This document shows, one piece after another, positions 32,242 to 39,706 of a stretch of 39,706 bases of DNA. A program made the position numbers and the translations under genes. Source of the DNA: an uncultured Bacilli bacterium (GTDB taxonomy: Bacteria; Bacillota_I; Bacilli_A; RF39; UBA660); the NCBI GenBank assembly GCA_934098345.1, contig CAKONX010000002.1, positions 1-39,706 on the forward strand, read 5' to 3'. Positions within the stretch are counted from its first letter, which is position 1; every line of letters starts with the position of its first letter. The notes below the pieces were generated by a model that saw only the letters and a list, made by a program, of their open reading frames with translations, was not told where the DNA came from and made no database searches.

Positions 32242-34449
32242 ATGAAAGAATTACTTGTACCAGTTGGTAGTGTGGATTCCCTAAAAGCTGCGGTTATGAA
32301 TGGTGCAGATGCTATATATTTAGGTGGAAAAAAATTTGGAGCAAGAGCTCGTGCAGTAAATTTTACAGATGAAGAAATGGAAGAAGCAATTAAATTTGCT
32401 CATCTTTATGGTGTAAAAATATACGTAACTGTTAATACATTAATCTATGAAAGTGAATTGGAAAGTGTCTATAAATATTGTAAATTTTTACATAATATAG
32501 GAGTTGATGCTTTAATTGTTCAAGATATTGGACTTATGAATTTACTTCATAATTGTTTACCTAATTTAGAAATTCATGCTTCTACTCAAGTTCATAATAT
32601 ATGTGGGTTTGGTTTAAAAATTTTAGAAGATTTAAATGTAAAAAGAGTTGTTTTTGCAAGAGAATTATCTCTTGAAGAAATAAACAATATTAAAACTAAC
32701 ATGGAAAAAGAAATATTTATTCATGGAGCATTATGTATAAGTTACTCTGGAGAGTGTTTGTTTTCTTCAATGCTTTTAAATAGAAGTGGCAATAGAGGTG
32801 AATGTGCTCAAGTTTGTAGATTACCATATAAAATAAAAGAAAATAATGAATTTGTAACAACTAATGGAGAATATTTATTGTCAACTAGAGAACTTAATAC
32901 AATTTCTAGGTTTAAAGAAATAATGGAAAGTGGTGTTAAATCTTTAAAAATAGAAGGTCGTATGAAAGACTCTACGTATGTTGCCTGTGTTACAAGAATG
33001 TATAGAAATTTAATTGATTATTATTATGGTAAAGATACTTTAAAAATAGATGAATATATGCATGATATAGAGGTTATTTTCAATAGAAAATACATAACTG
33101 GATTTTTGTTTAATGCAACTAATGAAAACCTTATGAATATTGAAACTTCAAATCATGTTGGAGTTAAAATTGGTAAAGTTATTAATAAAGACCATAAATA
33201 TATTTATATAAAATTGGTGGAACCATTAAATCAAGAAGATGGTATTAGAATAAAAGAAACTAATGATGGAATGATTGTTAATTATCTTTATGATAAAAAA
33301 GGTAAACTTGTATCTTCTTCTAATGATATAGCTATAATTGACAATAAGATTAATGCTTCTGTTGGTGATTCAGTTTATAAAACAAGTGATATATTACTAA
33401 AGAAAAAATATGAAATATTACCAAATAGAAAAGTAGATATTGATGTTTTTGTTAAAGCAAGTTTAAATGAAGTTTATATAAAAATAAATGATGGAGAAAA
33501 TGAAGTAAGCGAAAGTAAAACAATTGCTAGTAAAGCAATAAATGCTCCAATTACAAAAGAAACTATTTTAAAACAAATAAATAAACTCGGTAACACTCCT
33601 TTTAATTTAAAAAATATTGATATTACATTAGAAGATAATATATTTATTAATATTAAAGATTTAAATGAATTAAGAAGAGAGTTAATAGAAAAACTTATAA
33701 ATATAAGAGAAAATAAAAAGAAACAAGTAATTGAAAAAGAATATATATCTAAAAAAGAGCTTGATTATAATAATAAAGTAAATTATTCTATTTTAGTAAG
33801 AAATGAAGAACAATTAAAATGTGCACTTACATTCTTTGATCGTATATATGTAGATGAAAAGTATCTTTATTTAAAATATAAGGATAATGATAAAGTATAT
33901 TTTAGAAGTAGTCGTATTTTTAGTAAAATAGATTATCAAAATGTTTTATCTACTGAATTAGGTTCTTTATATTTAAATCATGGTATAGCAGATTATTATT
34001 TAAATATAACTAATCATGAAACTATAAACTACTTAAGTAACTATAGTAAAATTTTAACTTTATCTGTTGAGTTAAGTGATGAAGAAATAAGTAATATTAT
34101 GAATTACTATAATAATAAAGCTAATTTGGAAGTGGTTGTTTATTCAAGAATTGAACTTATGATTACTAAATATTGTCCAGTTAATTTTTTAACAAATAAA
34201 GATAAAGTTTGTACAAAATGTCATCATAATGAATACAAACTTGTTGATAGAAACAATGAAGAATATCCAATTTTAACAGATAAAGATAAGCATTTAACAC
34301 ATATTCTGGATTATAAGATTACAAATAAACTATTAAATTTAAAATATTATTATGATTTAGGTATACGTAATTTTAGGATAGAACTTACAAATGAAACAAG
34401 TGAAAGTATTAACGAGTTAATTAATGAAATCAAAAAAAGCAACATTTAG
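32242..34449 (+). CDS. U32 family peptidase-like protein, RlhA/TrhP-type RNA hydroxylation
   Basis: 735 residues. The N-terminal U32 domain opens E-L-L-V-P-V-G-S-V-D-S-L-K-A-A-V-x-N-G-A-D-A-I-Y-L-G, with I-H-A-S-T-Q-V-H-N and the cysteine region H-G-A-L-C-I-S-Y-S-G-E-C-L-F-S (about 165-180) plus N-R-G-E-C-A-Q-V-C-R. A long C-terminal part (about 380-735) matches the two-domain U32 type and has C-P-V-N-F and C-T-K-C-H near residue 650. Relatives hydroxylate 23S rRNA (RlhA) or tRNA wobble uridine (TrhP) through an iron-sulfur cluster; peptidase activity is doubtful. Which RNA is the target cannot be told. AAGGAG before the start. Confidence 0.85.
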   Translation: MKELLVPVGSVDSLKAAVMNGADAIYLGGKKFGARARAVNFTDEEMEEAIKFAHLYGVKIYVTVNTLIYESELESVYKYCKFLHNIGVDALIVQDIGLMNLLHNCLPNLEIHASTQVHNICGFGLKILEDLNVKRVVFARELSLEEINNIKTNMEKEIFIHGALCISYSGECLFSSMLLNRSGNRGECAQVCRLPYKIKENNEFVTTNGEYLLSTRELNTISRFKEIMESGVKSLKIEGRMKDSTYVACVTRMYRNLIDYYYGKDTLKIDEYMHDIEVIFNRKYITGFLFNATNENLMNIETSNHVGVKIGKVINKDHKYIYIKLVEPLNQEDGIRIKETNDGMIVNYLYDKKGKLVSSSNDIAIIDNKINASVGDSVYKTSDILLKKKYEILPNRKVDIDVFVKASLNEVYIKINDGENEVSESKTIASKAINAPITKETILKQINKLGNTPFNLKNIDITLEDNIFINIKDLNELRRELIEKLINIRENKKKQVIEKEYISKKELDYNNKVNYSILVRNEEQLKCALTFFDRIYVDEKYLYLKYKDNDKVYFRSSRIFSKIDYQNVLSTELGSLYLNHGIADYYLNITNHETINYLSNYSKILTLSVELSDEEISNIMNYYNNKANLEVVVYSRIELMITKYCPVNFLTNKDKVCTKCHHNEYKLVDRNNEEYPILTDKDKHLTHILDYKITNKLLNLKYYYDLGIRNFRIELTNETSESINELINEIKKSNI

Positions 34450-34460
34450 TTGCTTTTTTT
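34432..34460. terminator. terminator shared by U32 gene and minus-strand RNA candidate
   Basis: AAAAAAGCAAC (34433-34443) pairs with GTTGCTTTTTT (34449-34459). Both strands carry a T run after the stem, so it can work in both directions. Confidence 0.85.
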
Positions 34461-34813
34461 CAACATTATATTATTTATTAATACAAAAAGTTTTTAATAA
34501 AATAGGGGAATGAACAAAAAATATTCCACGTATTAATAAATAATTAAATCTCAACACATGAGATATACTACATAAAATAATTTCGACATTAAGTCATTTA
34601 ATAAATTGTTTAAATGCATTTACTACGCCATAGCCTAGCCCTCATATTCGAAAATATAAGAATGCAACACTAGTAATAAAAATAAATCACATCCTGTGTT
34701 TATAATTATTTGTGGTTTAAGTCTGTTATGTCACCGTTGTTTTTATCTATTACTAAATCCAAACTGGTTTATTCACATTGTTTTCATCGTGAAAAACCTT
34801 TTAGCGCACCACC
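34433..34813 (-). ncRNA. candidate structured RNA, about 380 nt, minus strand
   Basis: The 450-base gap after the U32 gene has no coding frame. On the minus strand a TATAAT (34821-34826) lies seven bases before a start at G 34813, and the shared terminator closes it. The RNA would begin GGTGGTGCGC. GTGGT pairs with a later ACCAC, GGTTTTTCAC with GTGAATAAACC, CTTATATT with AATATGAG over a TTCG loop, and ATCTCA with TGAGAT. Size and form fit a stable RNA, but I find no tmRNA, RNase P, SRP or 6S signature. Identity unknown. Confidence 0.5.
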
Positions 34814-34820
34814 TAGTATA

Positions 34821-34826
34821 ATTATA
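34821..34826 (-). promoter_or_regulatory. -10 box of the minus-strand RNA candidate
   Basis: TATAAT on the minus strand, seven bases from the proposed start at 34813. The -35 (CTTTCT-like) is weak. Confidence 0.45.
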
Positions 34827-34910
34827 ATATAAATATTTTTAAAAGAAAGTATAAATTTACTAGTAGACATTTTATTTTACATTATTTATAATTTATTTAT
34901 GGAGGTAATT

Positions 34911-35114
34911 ATGGAATTAGAAGAATTATGTGAAAAATATGTTTATATTACCTTTCATGATGGTACAACTTTGGAAGGATTACTTGTAGATGTAAAGTCA
35001 GTAGAAGATTATGAAGATATGATTTTTTATAAAACTTTAACTATAAGAGATGAAGATGCCAAGTATAACGTTGTTTATTTAAATGAAATAGAAAGTATTG
35101 AAGAAATAAAATAA
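34911..35114 (+). CDS. small acidic protein of unknown function
   Basis: 67 residues, GGAGG (34901-34905) before ATG 34911. Begins E-L-E-E-L-C-E-K-Y-V-Y-I-T-F-H-D-G-T-T-L-E-G-L-L-V-D-V. The beta-strand pattern with D-G-T-x-x-x-G recalls Sm/LSm or SH3-like small barrels, which is only a suggestion. Acidic, no membrane segment. Terminator follows directly. Confidence 0.65.
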   Translation: MELEELCEKYVYITFHDGTTLEGLLVDVKSVEDYEDMIFYKTLTIRDEDAKYNVVYLNEIESIEEIK

Positions 35115-35131
35115 ATTTAGTATAATTAAGT

Positions 35132-35156
35132 TGCAGTGCCTACTGCATTTTTTTTT
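35132..35156 (+). terminator. terminator
   Basis: TGCAGT (35132-35137) and ACTGCA (35142-35147), then nine T's. Confidence 0.8.
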
Positions 35157-35215
35157 GCTTTTTTTCGTATAATTTTCATGATTATAGTGATATAATAAAT
35201 TTAGGATGTGATAAT

Positions 35216-35800
35216 ATGTTATATAATAGTGCTAAAAGATATAGAAAGACTTGTTTAATCTCTTCTATAGCGACATTAATTTTAGGTGTTGTATTAATGA
35301 TGGAACCAGCTAGTTCTTTAAAAATCATTACTTTAATAATTGGCCTTATGACTTTAATTACTGGATGCTTTTGGATATATGATTATATAAAAGCACCACA
35401 AGAAGAAAAAATGATTAGTAAATCATTACTTCTTGGATTAGTATCTGCTTGTGTAGGAATATATTTAATTATTAATACTGAATCACTTGTAAACTTTATA
35501 ACTGTTATAATTGGTTTAACTATAACAATAAAATCAATTGTTAAATTACAATTTGCAGTTAATATTAGAAATTTTTCTACAACATGGAAATATAATTTAG
35601 TATTTGCTCTTTTAGGTATTACTTTAGGAATTCTTCTACTTGCAAATCCATTTAAAGGAGCAGAAGTATTCTTTAGAATAATTGGAGTAGTTATGATAGT
35701 GGGTTCAGTTATGGAATTAATTGAATGTGCATTTATAATGAAAAATTTAAATATAAAAGAAGCTAAAAAAGAATTGCGTTGGGTTGATAAAGATGAATAA
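35216..35800 (+). CDS. HdeD/DUF308-type membrane protein
   Basis: 194 residues with six hydrophobic helices arranged as repeated pairs, each with a G-I/V-x-L-x-x-x-P-x-x pattern (for example L-I-L-G-V-V-L-M-M-E-P and I-T-L-G-I-L-L-L-A-N-P-F). This is the DUF308 short repeat of HdeD-like proteins. Role in E. coli acid stress is known for HdeD only; here unknown. First gene of a three-gene unit, AGGATGTGAT before the start, overlapping the next gene by eight bases. Confidence 0.8.
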   Translation: MLYNSAKRYRKTCLISSIATLILGVVLMMEPASSLKIITLIIGLMTLITGCFWIYDYIKAPQEEKMISKSLLLGLVSACVGIYLIINTESLVNFITVIIGLTITIKSIVKLQFAVNIRNFSTTWKYNLVFALLGITLGILLLANPFKGAEVFFRIIGVVMIVGSVMELIECAFIMKNLNIKEAKKELRWVDKDE

Positions 35801-37751
35801 AAAATTAAATAATTTGGGATATTTACTTAACTTTTCTTCAGTAGTGATGCTAATTGCACTACTTGGTATTTTGTTTTCAAATACAGGTATTGCTTATGAA
35901 ATCAAATCACTTGTATTAGTTGTATTTTCTATTACTCAATTTGTAATAACTTATATATGTAAGAAAAAAATGAATTTAGAAAACTCAGCTAATTGGTTTT
36001 ATTCAATAGGTTTTATTTCATTACTTATATCTATATTTTCTTTTAGTAATAGTAATTTACTAAATCAATTTTTTAAGATAAATGGAAGTGAATATATATA
36101 TTTAGCAATAATATTTTTATTTATTGGATCTTTTTTCTTAATAACAGCATTAATATATGATAATGAGAAATTTATTAAAGTTACTTATGTATCCCTATTT
36201 ATAATAGCGTCTCTTTTACTAATATTTTATAAGATAGAATTAACTTTAATACTTTTAATTGTTGAATGTATTTGTTTAATAACTAATATATGTTTTAAAA
36301 AGAATAATATATATCCAGTATCTAAAATGTTTACATATATAATTCCATTTATAATTTTCTTAATTATAGATGATATATCACTTTTAAGTTTAATTGAGTT
36401 AATTAGTATAGAAATAATTGGTTTAATAGTTATTTTAAAAGATAATAAAGATTTTGAAACTAGTTTATTATGTTTACTACTAATATTTGGAACTTTATTT
36501 ATAAATGATATTCAATTTTTTAATAGCTTAGATAATGATATATGTATTCCAATTGTAATATCTTTACATTTATTAGTATTCTTACTTGTAGATTATTTTG
36601 ATTTAGTTAAAGATAAATTCTTATATTATGCATATAAAATAATTAATTATTTAGCAATTATTTTTGTGATTGTAGTTGCTACAAAAGAAAGCAACAGTGC
36701 GTATATAGTTGCATCAAGTTTATTCTTAATAGATATTATATCTGAAATGATCTTATTTAAAAATAAAAAGATAAGTGATTTCTTTTTACCAGTAGCTATT
36801 TTACTAGAGATAGCATGCTCGTTAATATTTGTTCATTATAATTTTATTAAAATAGATTATTCAGTTGGATTATTTATTGTAAATATAGTTTTATTAATTT
36901 TATACAAATTTAATAAAAGATATGATCTTAAAGTTGTTTACTCAATTTTATTAGTTTTAGTTTTATCAAATTTAGTATATACAACTGATCACACATTATT
37001 AAGTTATCTAGTTAATTTAGGTGTTTTAATAGTTGATTATGTATATTTAACTATATTTGATGATAAAAAAGATAGTGCTATTGATTATATGTTATATGTA
37101 TTCCTACTTGGTCTTTCATTAGTTGAATTAAGATTCTTAGATATTAATTATATTAAATATTTAATTTTATCTATATTCTATATGGGACTTTTATATAAGA
37201 ATATGAATAATAGATTTAAAAGTTCAATATCTTTAATGTTCTTACTTGTAAGTACATCTTTATATATTAAAGGTGTTATAGCAAATTATTATGTAATTAA
37301 TATATTAATTGAGATTTTAACTATATCAGTAATAATTGCTTTAGGTTATATTAATTTTAAAAATGAAAATAATAGGGTTATTTTCAGTACTATTTTAATA
37401 GATTTAAGTATGTTAGATTATTTAGTATTAGATAAGAATATTTATACAATTATATTTAGTTTAATAGTTTCTTTAGTAATGTTACTATATGGAATAAAAA
37501 ATGAAGAACATAAGTGTTCATTAATATCTGGTTTAATATTACTAGCAATATCTATATTTAATGTATTAATGTTTATATCAAATGTACCATTTTTAATATA
37601 TCTATTCATAATAGGTTTTGCATTAATGTTAGCTGTTATGTTTTTAATCAATAATGAAAAAGCTGAAGAAATAAATTATTGTAGTAATTGTGGTAATAAG
37701 TTAGATAAAAAAGATACATACTGCAGTGAATGTGGAGAAAAAGTAAAATGA
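35793..37751 (+). CDS. large polytopic membrane protein with C-terminal zinc ribbon
   Basis: 652 residues; almost all hydrophobic, about 16-20 predicted membrane helices with short Asn/Lys-rich loops, then a cytoplasmic zinc ribbon at the end: Y-C-S-N-C-G-N-K, then Y-C-S-E-C-G-E-K, two C-x-x-C pairs. No transporter family is recognised. The start overlaps the stop of the preceding gene (ATGAATAA), without a strong ribosome site, so translation is probably coupled. Confidence 0.7.
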   Translation: MNKKLNNLGYLLNFSSVVMLIALLGILFSNTGIAYEIKSLVLVVFSITQFVITYICKKKMNLENSANWFYSIGFISLLISIFSFSNSNLLNQFFKINGSEYIYLAIIFLFIGSFFLITALIYDNEKFIKVTYVSLFIIASLLLIFYKIELTLILLIVECICLITNICFKKNNIYPVSKMFTYIIPFIIFLIIDDISLLSLIELISIEIIGLIVILKDNKDFETSLLCLLLIFGTLFINDIQFFNSLDNDICIPIVISLHLLVFLLVDYFDLVKDKFLYYAYKIINYLAIIFVIVVATKESNSAYIVASSLFLIDIISEMILFKNKKISDFFLPVAILLEIACSLIFVHYNFIKIDYSVGLFIVNIVLLILYKFNKRYDLKVVYSILLVLVLSNLVYTTDHTLLSYLVNLGVLIVDYVYLTIFDDKKDSAIDYMLYVFLLGLSLVELRFLDINYIKYLILSIFYMGLLYKNMNNRFKSSISLMFLLVSTSLYIKGVIANYYVINILIEILTISVIIALGYINFKNENNRVIFSTILIDLSMLDYLVLDKNIYTIIFSLIVSLVMLLYGIKNEEHKCSLISGLILLAISIFNVLMFISNVPFLIYLFIIGFALMLAVMFLINNEKAEEINYCSNCGNKLDKKDTYCSECGEKVK

Positions 37752-38377
37752 AAAAAGGAATTATTTTTATAATTCTTTTTCTATTGTTTATAAGTCCAGC
37801 TAGTGCAGATGAGTTGCTAAGTGTAAAGCTAGAAAAGTGTGTAGATGGAGATACAGCATATTTTAAAATAAATAATGAAAAAGTAAAATATAGATTTTTA
37901 GCAATTAATACACCAGAAAAGAATGAAGATTATGGGGATATAGCAAGTGAAGTTACATGTGAAATGCTTACTAATGCTAAAAAAATAGAAATTGAAATAG
38001 ATTCCAAAGCTAGTAAAACTGATAAATATGGAAGAAGTTTAGGTTGGATTTATGTGGATGGAGTTTTACTTCAAAAATATTTAGTAGAAAATGGATATGC
38101 TCATGTTGCTTATATATATGGAAATTATAAATATACAGAAGAGTTATGTAGTTTAGAAAAAGATGCAATTTATAAAAAAATTAATATTTGGAGTAAAAAA
38201 GAAGAATATGACGGATATTGTAATAGTTATAAAAAAAGTAAAACTAATGAAAAAAATATAGATAATTTAGATGAACTTGATAATTTTTTAAAAGAAAATT
38301 ATCGAGAAGTAATTTGTTTATTATTTACAATTAATATTATATTAGTAATAAAGTTATATAAAAAGAAGAAATCCTGA
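37748..38377 (+). CDS. thermonuclease (staphylococcal nuclease-like), membrane-tethered
   Basis: 209 residues, start in ATGA overlap with the previous gene. A signal peptide ends at about A-S-A (residue 20). SNase-like core with C-V-D-G-D-T (31-36), Y-R-F-L-A-I-N-T-P-E (Arg49, Glu57) and T-D-K-Y-G-R-S-L-G-W (Arg96): the three catalytic positions of the family are in place. A Lys/Asp-rich stretch and a C-terminal membrane helix (about 182-202) with K-K-K-K-S end follow, so it would stay on the outer face of the membrane. Degrades extracellular DNA or RNA. Third gene of the unit. Confidence 0.88.
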   Translation: MKKGIIFIILFLLFISPASADELLSVKLEKCVDGDTAYFKINNEKVKYRFLAINTPEKNEDYGDIASEVTCEMLTNAKKIEIEIDSKASKTDKYGRSLGWIYVDGVLLQKYLVENGYAHVAYIYGNYKYTEELCSLEKDAIYKKINIWSKKEEYDGYCNSYKKSKTNEKNIDNLDELDNFLKENYREVICLLFTINIILVIKLYKKKKS

Positions 38378-38394
38378 TTAGATTTCTTCTTTTA
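38361..38394. terminator. bidirectional terminator
   Basis: AAGAAGAAATC pairs with GATTTCTTCTT around a loop that holds the stop of the nuclease gene; A and T tracts on both sides. Confidence 0.88.
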
Positions 38395-38812
38395 GTTTTT
38401 CTTCTTCTTTTTTTCTAGCAATTATATTTATTATAATAATTGGAACAAATAGAAGTAAAGTCATTAAATTATCCATTATAGGCTTAGTTAAGTTAATAGA
38501 AAGTATAAGCATTAAAAACCAAAGGCATAAACTTATAAATGAAAACTCTTTTTTCTTATAAACCATGGATGTTACATTAAATATAACAATGAATGCAAGT
38601 ATTAAAAGAATAAGTCCCCAAAATGTTGAAGAGTAAAGAGTTTCTAACAATTTTTCTACTCCTAAAGCATTATATACTAAAGAATCATTATAAGAAAGTG
38701 AATCCGAATATACAAATGCAAGTGTAGAAACAATACTTACTATAAATTCTATTCCTGTTAAAATTAATAAATAAAGACTATGAGTACTTATAATACTCTT
38801 TATTTTTTTCAT
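38378..38812 (-). CDS. small membrane protein, four helices
   Basis: 144 residues on the minus strand. Helices at about 12-34, 62-82, 90-108 and 112-130, ending in a charged K-K-E-E-E-K tail. No family is recognised. Its extended -10 (TGTTATAAT on the minus strand near 38830) lies upstream, and a strong terminator is shared with the nuclease gene. Confidence 0.6.
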   Translation of the reverse strand: MKKIKSIISTHSLYLLILTGIEFIVSIVSTLAFVYSDSLSYNDSLVYNALGVEKLLETLYSSTFWGLILLILAFIVIFNVTSMVYKKKEFSFISLCLWFLMLILSINLTKPIMDNLMTLLLFVPIIIINIIARKKEEEKLKEEI

Positions 38813-38971
38813 TATATCACCTAATTTATTATAACATAAGATTTATAAAAATAATGTGAAAAAAGCTATTTTTTTTATCAAATTCTATAATTATATTACC
38901 ATAAAATCGTGATTTTTTCAAGATTGTATATCTATTTAATATGTTGTATTAAGTATTAGGAGGCGATTTTT

Positions 38972-39706
38972 ATGGATAGTAGTATGACTGCAAAAATGTG
39001 TTTATTTGTAAATGCTTATCACAGTGAGTGTGCAAATATTCATATTATAAATAATACATATGCTCATAGTATGTTAGGAAAAGATTATGACATTATATAT
39101 AAATTTTTAGAGGAAGGAATAAGTTTCTTTGATCCATTTTATAATGGTGATGATAAAGTATTACATATTGTAAATAAAGTTATTGGTCCATCAGTATTAG
39201 GAAGAAGTGCTTGGCTAGAAGATAAAATTAAAGTAGAAGAAAAACTAGGACTAAAACAATATTTAATATTAGCATCAGGATATGATACAAGTGGTTTAAA
39301 TCATCAAAATCTAAATGTGTTTGAAGTAGATCGAAGTGATGTTATTGATGATAAACTAAGAAGACTAAAAAATATAAAAAGTAATGTTAAATATATTAGA
39401 AGTGATTTAAAAAATAATTTTGAAGAAAAAATTATTAATGAAGGTTTTGACAAAAATAAAAAAACATTAGTTTCTTTATTGGGTTTAAGTTATTATCTTG
39501 AAAAAGAAGAATTTTTAAACTTGCTTGAAAGAATTTTAAAAATTGTAAATGAGGGAAGTGTAATATTATTTGATTATCCAAATAATATTGTTGATGAAGA
39601 AAAAATAAAATTAAAAAGTCTTGCTGCTGAAAGTAAAGAAGAAATGAAAACTAACTATGATGCAAAAGAGTTTATTCCAACTCTTGAAAGAAACAATGCT
39701 TATATA
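38972..39706 (+). CDS. class I SAM-dependent methyltransferase, 5' part (runs off the window)
   Basis: ATG 38972 with TAGGAGG (38957-38963); 245 codons without stop to the window end. Fits the leucine carboxyl methyltransferase-type (LCM/PPM) small-molecule O-methyltransferase group: H-S-x-x-A-N early, L-I-L-A-S-G-Y-D-T-S motif I (about residues 96-104), V-F-E-V-D (motif II), a S-D-L-K-N-N-F strand, and V-S-L-L-G-L-S-Y-Y-L-E motif. Substrate unknown; such genes often act on secondary metabolites. The rest lies beyond the window. Confidence 0.7.
   Translation, partial: MDSSMTAKMCLFVNAYHSECANIHIINNTYAHSMLGKDYDIIYKFLEEGISFFDPFYNGDDKVLHIVNKVIGPSVLGRSAWLEDKIKVEEKLGLKQYLILASGYDTSGLNHQNLNVFEVDRSDVIDDKLRRLKNIKSNVKYIRSDLKNNFEEKIINEGFDKNKKTLVSLLGLSYYLEKEEFLNLLERILKIVNEGSVILFDYPNNIVDEEKIKLKSLAAESKEEMKTNYDAKEFIPTLERNNAYI

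Noticed and set aside
34433..34813. tmRNA, RNase P RNA, SRP RNA or 6S RNA on the minus strand
   Set aside because: None of the conserved cores (GAAAGTCC, the SRP GGAAG loop, tmRNA ends with a tag frame) could be seen; retained only as unassigned RNA candidate.
1..39706. mycoplasma code (TGA as tryptophan)
   Set aside because: Tryptophan is encoded by TGG throughout, and TGA ends several well-defined genes.
1..39706. tRNA or rRNA genes
   Set aside because: No tRNA cloverleaf or rRNA segment was recognised on either strand by eye.

Overview
The window reads as chromosome of a very AT-rich Bacillota/Bacilli-type bacterium, plausibly an uncultured gut lineage. Genes have strong AGGAGG or AGGTGA ribosome sites and TATAAT (often TGnTATAAT) promoters. 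TGA is a normal stop codon (for example 16970-16972 and 20634-20636), so the genetic code is standard rather than mycoplasma-type. Cell-wall genes (an LCP protein, an amidase with LysM domains, an NlpC/P60-type protein) point to a walled cell. The species assignment is inference only.

Layout. 20-733: a type III toxin-antitoxin locus, with three exact-period 34-bp RNA antitoxin repeats, a terminator and a ToxN-like endoribonuclease. 763-907: a possible small RNA. 958-4661: a T-box leader with pheS and pheT. 4713-6260: a TPR protein. 6348-11459: a chromosome-maintenance cluster, parA-parB, then a Tam41-like CDP-diacylglycerol synthase (a family best known from mitochondria), MscS, DUF951 and an AbgT-type transporter. 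11525-12190: a membrane-anchored thioredoxin-like protein. 12233-13768: mgtE behind a leader with two tiny reading frames; the second (starting M-D-S-D-P) resembles the acidic/proline Mg2+-sensing leader peptide MgtL. 13825-14952: a secreted NlpC/P60-type wall protein, followed by an IS30 remnant.

The most striking region is 15348-25459. An N-acetylmuramoyl-L-alanine amidase gene is split by a 9,095-bp element. Both junctions carry the 5-bp sequence GAGGT (15604-15608 and 24699-24703), and joining the flanks there restores a perfect 338-codon amidase frame with three LysM domains. The element carries a five-gene defence operon: a cytosine-5 methyltransferase, a MORC/MutL-like GHKL ATPase, a Z1 helicase-like ATPase, a DUF4420-type PD-(D/E)XK protein and an Mrr-type endonuclease. 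A 39-codon gene and a large serine recombinase follow, the recombinase ending close to the right junction. It is a compact, probably excisable defence island related to the Mza / MORC-associated restriction systems.

25460-39706: a probable structured RNA region; two membrane-anchored proteins of unknown function; an LCP protein with a C-terminal PASTA-like domain (minus strand); a CPWC thioredoxin-like protein; a CmpB-like membrane protein (minus strand); a small exported protein; a GT2 glycosyltransferase; a U32 peptidase-like RNA-modification protein; a probable minus-strand structured RNA (34433-34813); a small unknown protein; a three-gene membrane operon (HdeD/DUF308, polytopic protein with zinc ribbon, membrane-anchored thermonuclease); a minus-strand membrane protein; and the 5' part of a SAM methyltransferase running off the window end. 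Nearly every transcription unit ends in a recognisable intrinsic terminator, several of them shared by convergent genes.
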